This document shows, in pieces, positions 59,501 to 64,000 of a DNA stretch of 64,000 nt. Source of the stretch: Acinetobacter pittii (GTDB lineage: Bacteria > Pseudomonadota > Gammaproteobacteria > Pseudomonadales > Moraxellaceae); assembly GCF_034067285.1 (NCBI RefSeq), contig NZ_CP139286.1:2914001-2978000 (forward strand). The letters are read 5' to 3'. A program made the translations under genes and the position numbers. How positions within the stretch are numbered: position 1 is the stretch's first letter; each line of letters starts with the position of its first letter. Below the pieces are notes generated by a model, which was not told the DNA's origin, searched no databases, and worked only from the letters and a program-made list of their open reading frames with translations.

Positions 59501-59969
59501 ATCCTTCCATTCCATTTGTTTTTTGTTCTAGAATGCATCTGAGTTCAACTGCCCATAAACTCCAACCATTTTCTTCAATAAAATTATCAAGTATAAATAT
59601 TGCTTCCTTAAATTGACTATCTAAAATTAAACTTTGTAATTTTGATCTTGTAGCTAGATATAAATTTAATTTTTCCGATTGATTAGATAACCAATAAACA
59701 GACCAGTGTAGTTCGTTAAATAAAGATAACGGCTCTAGAGGAAAATTATTAACAACCAATTTATTTGGTGTATTGGGCCCTAGTCTGAATAAACTTTTAG
59801 CAGCAAAATGACCAAATAGTTGAAAATTTGAAATACTATCACTATACTCACCTATAGAATTTTTCTTTCTTAAATCACTTAATGTGCTTATAGGATCCTT
59901 TCCTTGTGCGATATCTCGTCTAAATGCAGCTTTCGCTTTGGATAAATTTACACTCTTCTTTTTTTTCAT
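56586..59969 (-). CDS. dtcA: Large sensor protein with C-terminal histidine-kinase-type ATPase (DtcA-like)
   Basis: 1127 residues, no signal peptide or clear membrane helix, so a cytoplasmic sensor. The first about 870 residues are helical, Leu/Ile/Asn-rich and repeat-like, as in TPR-type sensors. The C-terminal about 200 residues are a GHKL ATPase: N box IFENAWKHSG (E1007, N1008, K1011, H1012) and G box REGGSGFAKLARL (1076-1079). I see no standard phospho-His box (HEIRTPL type); H residues in ALDAHFVHLNTP just before the N box are candidates. An (Asn-Glu) run NENENENENE lies near 58990. It begins the operon, 5' of the DtcB- and DtcC-like genes, as dtcA does. Confidence 0.8.
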   Translation of the reverse strand: MKKKKSVNLSKAKAAFRRDIAQGKDPISTLSDLRKKNSIGEYSDSISNFQLFGHFAAKSLFRLGPNTPNKLVVNNFPLEPLSLFNELHWSVYWLSNQSEKLNLYLATRSKLQSLILDSQFKEAIFILDNFIEENGWSLWAVELRCILEQKTNGMEGLAKWLEPLQKSSINTLNELLYEVFSDRCDETFSFYAFYSKCKNSFPRLSNSPPWVIPYLEYHAVGEVKKSREDLPKILSREITSSLIDYYEILIDTLVCIAHEEGFEDLKKTAYYVINKFLSYGIDDHRLDKMKFLFSDINDINLEIYNGNNSDQDLIKSLCFSKNENENENENELSSLIIKLINECKELGNTAQNEIEQLIKIGISFKNLDFGQAVMNAVCHFINNSIKFRLPVNILICNKGFKIEDITYYPFLIGVEILKKNFSDSNDPLINSLINISEDRFDDLFVTDNVLFLWVANYLYEIKQFDKLNLILNNLEKFGGFWRREVAKFRFVVLNDNNQTLDAIDLINEWLIINSRYINEFEVVKLFENKKWKDFRSLDPIKVGLISHNAYQATDIASIGYICKMACRSILINGIRENINKIFEENKNSKKQVINFFSNVWVDENLSLCEKFESTENVRQERIEILQLLLQWDSENSAIYTDEIKDLTFDQTLQKGLRQIDQTRVFVNESVISRWAESELLQDYNRWLKLKDAPNGIRIIDDIIGQYSVDVRNRELLIETTNGKPNLSSALLIEIIDRLYKRFLSDPTDGLDCYLSLRIRHGSLRGTVFGPLEEERLLYLSTDLSKDEFYRRWENVIDFNKVNVNEVLILLGNFSTEIKILVDELVNDFVQILSAEKPKAAFKYVLTPESLRSFNSFLNDSPISFSSFLSTCYFIFWKLVELGLKDLNSYISNDFKQKIKQQFDDLIEKLRILNNKSSLLPIISTLQSVSTATQTQCDVISDWFRLPSHVEDEDEDFQLPDAIDIAQEATRNVYRALDAHFVHLNTPKIPLTTSALAVLTDCLFVIFENAWKHSGLGTSLEFIDIETCHDKDKNLLTFIVYSNLSCERKNVLNSAELQRLRSKYVGKLPVDLVSREGGSGFAKLARLVRFVDPLKCSAPFDFGIEDNRWFVRVTVQLYEREGRFEAYE

Positions 59970-60013
59970 AACTCTTTCTGTAAGTTTTAAAAGATTATCT
60001 AATGTTGATATAA

Positions 60014-60041
60014 ATTATATTTATTTATACAAATAATTCAA
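60014..60041 (-). promoter_or_regulatory. Predicted promoter of the Detocs-like operon
   Basis: On the minus strand TTGAAT (60041-60036) and TATAAT (60019-60014) are 16 bp apart, 45 bp before the dtcA-like start. The -10 is a perfect consensus. Confidence 0.6.
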
Positions 60042-60704
60042 GTTTTAAAATATAAAAAAGATTGAATTATTTTTAAATTATTTCAAATAATTAGTTCATT
60101 AAATTATATCCAATTTAGTTTTCTATCTAATTTACATATTGGAGATAATCATAATTTATTTTAAATTTAATCCAAACTACTTTTTTCATTCATCAGAATA
60201 TCCCTTCATCATTACTTAGGACAAGTTATAATATAAAATCTTAAAATCCACCAAAAAATTTTATAATTAATTAGATGTACTCCTGCAGTATCAGTCATGC
60301 CGCCATTTATCACCCCTTACTATATAAGTAGAATCTATTTTACTCCCCCCTAGAATCAACAAAATATTCAACACTTATGTCCCCAAAATTAAAAAAAACA
60401 AAATACTATCTTCCTCGACTTAAAATACTTTCCAATTCAAACACAAATTAACCAAAATTATTCAAAATAAGATAACCTAAAAATATAAAAAAATAAGAAT
60501 TTATCTTATAATTTAAAGCTAAATATTTTTAATAATACTAATTAAAATAATTTATTTTTAATTATAACACTTACTAAATAAATTATTAAATTTACATTTT
60601 TATCAAGAAGTTTTCCTTAAACTTCAATAACTAAAATTATCCTTTTTTGGACTATACTTAAATTTAATTTATAATAAATTCAGGTAAATTAATATTTATA
60701 ATTG
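60042..60704. other. Long AT-rich gene-free stretch
   Basis: 663 bp between the promoter of the Detocs-like operon and the Imm26-like gene. No ORF with ribosome site, hairpin with T tract or repeat stood out; only short poly-A/T and a C-rich patch near 60350. Confidence 0.65.
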
Positions 60705-61211
60705 CTACTCAAAATCAGGATATACAAAATCGTATTTTCCTGTTTTTATACGCTCAACAATATCGTAAGGATTCACAACTACACCAATTTCTGCCTTACG
60801 ATTTTCTCCCTCTAACCTCCCTACACGAGTAAAGTCTTCATCATTTATATGCCATACATACCAATTGTTAGATACTTTAATCTTCTCTGCCCCCACTTTT
60901 GCTCCATAGTCATGCGTATCCCGAAAAAGAATATTAGAAATATCACCAACCTCTCTAATATTTCCAACTTTTTCCCATAAATTCATTTTCAATCCAAACT
61001 TAGTCACACAGTGAGCATAAAACTCTACTTCACCGTTTACGATTTCCAATAAATCAATATCAGCTTCCAATGGGTATAATTTTTTAAAGCTTCTGATCAC
61101 ATCACTATTAAGTTGAGTTAAATCAAAAGCAATTAATTGAAAATATTTTTTCTCATCATTATCTAACTTAACTATAAATACATCACCGATCTTGGTGTTT
61201 TTCCTTATCAT
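60705..61211 (-). CDS. Imm26-like immunity protein, orphan
   Basis: 168 residues from the ATG at 61211 (a TTG at 61235 is in frame but unlikely). The N-terminal half (NTKIGDVFIVKLDNDEKKYF) and the pattern GDVF followed by beta strands recall immunity family Imm26, which protects against polymorphic toxins; this is from memory and moderate. There is no toxin gene in the window. No signal peptide; cytoplasmic. It stands in the AT-rich accessory region, between the Detocs-like operon and a TetR gene. Confidence 0.6.
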   Translation of the reverse strand: MIRKNTKIGDVFIVKLDNDEKKYFQLIAFDLTQLNSDVIRSFKKLYPLEADIDLLEIVNGEVEFYAHCVTKFGLKMNLWEKVGNIREVGDISNILFRDTHDYGAKVGAEKIKVSNNWYVWHINDEDFTRVGRLEGENRKAEIGVVVNPYDIVERIKTGKYDFVYPDFE

Positions 61212-61388
61212 TTTTCGATTCCAGACTTTTCCCAATATTTCGGGCTAATTAATTTTCTCTTTCAATAGCATACTGCCATTTTACCCAAGACTAAACTGAT
61301 TAATTAAGCGCTACTCTCTTCACTTTAGCTAATCAGGCACCCTATCATAAAAATTCAATTTCAAACTTTTAGCCTCAGTTTCCCTCGC

Positions 61389-61928
61389 TCAAAACCTCTC
61401 CAAAACCACATCCCGTTCATTCAAACTGTTAGAGCTTAAAACTTGTAGCATCAAGCCATCAATTAAGTTTAAAACCATGTTGGCATCAGGGTTAAATGCA
61501 TAGGTTTCCAGACTAAAGACCAGATCAAAAAGCTCTCGGAGTAGCCATTTTCGATATTCAACAGCCATGCGATAAGCCGTTGGATAAAGCTGTTTTATTT
61601 CAAAAATAGCTTTAAACAAAAGATGGTAAAGGCTATTTACATCGACATGTAAACGGACAATTTCTTTGAGTTTATCGGCTGCGGTTGGGTAGCGGTGTGA
61701 ATAGACAATTGCCAAAACTTCTTCTTTGAGTCGGCTTTTTTGAAAGATTAAACACATTTCAACAAGGCGTTCTTTCGAGTGAAAGTAGTTATAAAACGTG
61801 GCTTTTTGAATTTTGGATTTTTTGATAATCAGGTCTACACCTGCATTATGGAATCCATGCGTGGTAAAGAGTTGGATGGCGGTTTGAACCACCTGTAATT
61901 TTTTGGAAGATATTTCTAAAGTTGGCAT
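61389..61928 (-). CDS. TetR-family regulator
   Basis: About 180 residues from ATG 61928; a longer frame begins at 62033, with 35 additional residues that do not look like a domain. Helix-turn-helix region: LQVVQTAIQLFTTHGFHNAG, then IIKKSKIQKATFYNYFHSKE. The ligand domain is Leu-rich (LVFSLETYAFN, LNLIDGLMLQVLSSN). It has no obvious target next to it; the downstream neighbour is the Imm26-like gene. Target unknown. Confidence 0.85.
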   Translation of the reverse strand: MPTLEISSKKLQVVQTAIQLFTTHGFHNAGVDLIIKKSKIQKATFYNYFHSKERLVEMCLIFQKSRLKEEVLAIVYSHRYPTAADKLKEIVRLHVDVNSLYHLLFKAIFEIKQLYPTAYRMAVEYRKWLLRELFDLVFSLETYAFNPDANMVLNLIDGLMLQVLSSNSLNERDVVLERF

Positions 61929-62144
61929 CGTTTTACCGTTATAAATTCTTATTGTTTCTAAATGAGATAAAAGCCTGTGCTCTTTTTGGGAGAAAAAAGG
62001 CACAGCAAAGCCGTAAGACAGTGCTTGGCACATCTCAAATTTTGTTGTTGATATGATTTTTTAGTCGTGACGAGCTAATACGTTAAAACTTTTATTTAAT
62101 TAAAAAGTTCTAAAGATTTGCTAAACGATATAGGAATAAAAGAT

Positions 62145-62161
62145 TTGGCAATGGTTGCCAA
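62145..62161. repeat. Short perfect inverted repeat
   Basis: TTGGCAA-tgg-TTGCCAA lies upstream of the C4-like element. It could be a repressor site. Confidence 0.45.
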
Positions 62162-62191
62162 CAAAATAGAAATGTTGCGCATGAGCGACTC

Positions 62192-62425
62192 CTTAGGTAA
62201 AAGAAGTCCTACCGCATTACTGTCAAATAATGGTGGTAGAACGAAAGAGGGTTGACAGACTGAACCTAAGAATCAGCACACCCGAGGGTGTCCCCCTTCC
62301 GTCCTACCGCAACAAAAAAGGGGACGAACGAGTCTACATTAAAAAAATAAATTTTTTCAATGTACTTAGGTTCTGGCCTGTCAAAGCCAGCTGGCAATGT
62401 AGGCCAGCACGCAAAGGATAATCTG
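62192..62425 (+). ncRNA. Structured element resembling phage C4-type antisense RNA
   Basis: Consecutive hairpins: CTGA/TCAG (62260-62276), ACACCC/GGGTGT (62278-62291) and CCCC/GGGG (62292-62323). The loop of the first contains CCTAAG, complementary to CTTAGG at 62192 and 62365; the third contains GTCCTACCGC, identical to 62206-62215. CTACATT at 62334-62340 is complementary to AATGTAG at 62397-62403. Hairpins whose loops match flanking copies are the design of C4 antisense RNAs of phages P1/P4; Acinetobacter is reported to carry many C4-like sRNAs. Strand and ends are inferred. An ORF running through it is probably spurious. Confidence 0.5.
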
Positions 62426-62612
62426 AGAGTTGGTGAGTGTCAATGTAGCTTTTATGCCAAGTGATTAAATTTCTTATTATTTTTCATTAGATTAACTTAA
62501 TTATTATTTAAGATATTATATTTAATTGTATTTTCAAAACTAAGCAGAAGCGATCCGTGCTTATTGATTTCTATCTTTTAACTTTTAATGTAAGACAACA
62601 AAACGAGTGAGA

Positions 62613-63104
62613 TTAGACAGTCTCAGTCTGCCCCACTTGGTGATAAGCACGGTTAAAATAAACCAAACTTTGGTCATGTTGGCTTTGTTTAATCGCCACA
62701 ATCGGACATATAAAAATCGTATGTGTGCCGACTTGTTGAATTTGCTCAATCTCACAATCGAAACTGACCAACGCATCATCCAACACAGGTGAACCCGTTT
62801 CTAACTCTATCCATGCGCCATGTTTAAAGCGCTCTTCTGGTGTGAGCTTAGATGAAAATGCTTTTGAAATATGTTCGTGCTGTGCGCCTAACACATTCAC
62901 AGTTAAGATTTTGTTATCTAGGAAATGTGCATGCGAACTCGCAGATTGGTTCATACAGACCAATAATGTCGGTGGTGTGTCAGTCACACTACAAACAGCA
63001 GAGGCAGTAAATCCAAAACGGCCAGACATGCCTGCCGTAGTCACAACACTAACTGCACTTGTGAGTAAAGACATTGCATTTCTAAAGTCTGTTGCTTGAA
63101 CCAT
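62613..63104 (-). CDS. Flavin reductase (HpaC/RutF family)
   Basis: 163 residues. The FMN-binding fold of the flavin reductase-like domain is visible: SAVSVVTTAGMSGRFGFTASAVCSVT (in two pieces), LLVCMNQSASSHAHFL, and the tail GTHTIFICPIVAIK. It supplies reduced flavin to partner monooxygenases or to a redox reaction. It follows the methionine synthase gene on the same strand (about 186 bp away), so may be part of that locus; the link to methionine metabolism is inference. Confidence 0.88.
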   Translation of the reverse strand: MVQATDFRNAMSLLTSAVSVVTTAGMSGRFGFTASAVCSVTDTPPTLLVCMNQSASSHAHFLDNKILTVNVLGAQHEHISKAFSSKLTPEERFKHGAWIELETGSPVLDDALVSFDCEIEQIQQVGTHTIFICPIVAIKQSQHDQSLVYFNRAYHQVGQTETV

Positions 63105-63222
63105 GACATTATTCCTAAATTGAACCGTACCTTGTCCTGTGTGTTTGCTATACCGCCCAACTCCATCAGGAAGGTACTATCGACATGCGATCTAATTAGA
63201 GCGACATGTAGTAAGTAAAATG

Positions 63223-63268
63223 AGGGTTACTTGTTTGATTATCAACTGCCATCAAAAAAAGTAACCCT
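63223..63268 (-). terminator. Hairpin after the methionine synthase gene
   Basis: AGGGTTACT (63223-63231) and AGTAACCCT (63260-63268) are perfect 9-bp arms around a 28-nt loop, about 22 bp after the stop; a run of A/T lies inside the loop. Possible terminator or leader of the flavin reductase gene. Confidence 0.5.
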
Positions 63269-63290
63269 TTATACCACTTATTGGTAAATA

Positions 63291-64000
63291 TTAAGCAGTA
63301 AGATCATAACCAGTCAGTTCTCGACGAACGATTTCTGCACCTGCACTTAAAGCATTTAACTTGCCACGTGCCACTTCACGTGAAAGAGGCGCCATACCGC
63401 AGTTTGTGCAAGGGTAAAGCTTGTCAGAGTCTACAAACTGAAGCGCTTTACGCAATGTGTTAGCCACTTCTTCTGGTGTTTCGATCTGGTTAGATGCAAC
63501 ATCAATTGCGCCGACCATGACTTTTTTACCGCGAATAAGTTCGAGTAAATCGATAGGCACATGTGAGTTGTGACATTCTAACGAGATGATATCAATGTTC
63601 GACGTTTGAAGTTTCGGGAAAGCTTCTTCGTACTGGCGCCATTCTGAACCGAGTGTCTTTTTCCAGTCAGTGTTGGCTTTAATGCCGTAACCGTAGCAAA
63701 TGTGGACCGCAGTTTCACATTTTAGACCTTCAATTGCACGCTCTAAAGTCGCGATGCCCCAGTCATTTACTTCGTCAAAGAAGACGTTAAATGCAGGTTC
63801 GTCAAACTGAATAATATCTACACCAGCAGCTTCTAGCTCACGCGCTTCTTGGTTCAAGATTTTGGCAAATTCCCAAGCAAGTTTTTCACGGCTCTTGTAG
63901 TGACCATCGTAAAGCGTATCAATCATGGTCATTGGGCCAGGTAATGCCCACTTAATTGGTTGATTGGTTTGCTGACGTAAAAACTTCGCATCTTCAACAA
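63291..64000 (-). CDS. Cobalamin-independent methionine synthase (MetE-type), C-terminal part
   Basis: The frame enters at the right edge and ends at 63291; 236 residues are visible. KWALPGPMTMIDTLYDG is the MetE signature, with the zinc ligands in VHICYGYG, SLECHNSH and PCTNCGMAPLS. It transfers a methyl group to homocysteine. A frame start at 63932 is an internal Met, not the gene start. Since the N-terminal half lies outside, it cannot be told whether this is the long two-domain MetE or a short core-type enzyme common in Acinetobacter. Confidence 0.92.
   Translation of the reverse strand, partial: VEDAKFLRQQTNQPIKWALPGPMTMIDTLYDGHYKSREKLAWEFAKILNQEARELEAAGVDIIQFDEPAFNVFFDEVNDWGIATLERAIEGLKCETAVHICYGYGIKANTDWKKTLGSEWRQYEEAFPKLQTSNIDIISLECHNSHVPIDLLELIRGKKVMVGAIDVASNQIETPEEVANTLRKALQFVDSDKLYPCTNCGMAPLSREVARGKLNALSAGAEIVRRELTGYDLTA

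Noticed and set aside
62230..62421. 63-codon ORF through the C4-like element
   Set aside because: It follows the hairpins, has no ribosome site and looks like the spurious ORF that structured RNAs generate.
1..64000. tRNA, rRNA and insertion sequences
   Set aside because: I saw no cloverleaf, no rRNA-like sequence and no transposase gene in either strand.

Overview
The window looks like a chromosomal segment of an Acinetobacter of the A. calcoaceticus-baumannii complex, probably A. baumannii. This rests on AT-rich DNA, the bfmS-bfmR pair next to nrdA-nrdB, a darcynin gene, a 13-gene nuo cluster with fused nuoCD, and many short-spacer terminators. I recognise families from memory of their motifs; no database search was run.

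Layout. 1-2.1 kb: two predicted exported proteins of unknown function (one cut by the window edge). 2.4-9.9 kb: housekeeping genes (dcd, a LysE exporter, a DUF2062 membrane protein, a lipoprotein nucleosidase, mrp/apbC, a coiled-coil repeat protein, metG). 9.9-17 kb: small exported proteins, a second LysE exporter, a TetR-MFS-HlyD efflux operon, a PLP enzyme and a flavoprotein. 17-23 kb: a mechanosensitive-channel-like protein, two small membrane proteins, the divergent fpr/finR-like pair, a cold-shock protein and upp. 23.1-38.2 kb: the complete nuoABCDEFGHIJKLMN operon for respiratory complex I, all on the minus strand. 38.6-48.8 kb: a MASE1-GGDEF diguanylate cyclase, bfmS/bfmR, and nrdA and nrdB separated by about 1.2 kb that carries three small genes and several hairpins. 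49.5-52.4 kb: a 972-residue Gly/Asn/Ser/Thr-rich repeat protein with eight tandem units.

53.5-62.6 kb is accessory. A TetR/darcynin divergent pair is followed by a three-gene minus-strand operon: a large protein with a C-terminal histidine-kinase-type ATPase, a stand-alone receiver domain, and a receiver domain fused to a nucleoside phosphorylase. This matches the architecture of the recently described Detocs anti-phage system (DtcA-DtcB-DtcC), in which phage sensing leads by phosphotransfer to ATP cleavage. It is the most exciting locus in the window. An orphan Imm26-like gene, a TetR gene and a structured element resembling phage C4 antisense RNA lie beside it. The window ends in a flavin reductase and the 3' part of a cobalamin-independent methionine synthase gene.

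The nuo, nrd, bfm, metG, upp, dcd and mrp genes are core functions. The variable parts are the 1.2 kb between nrdA and nrdB, the repeat protein with its very AT-rich 5' flank, and the 54.6-62.6 kb island, which has lower GC and long gene-free stretches.
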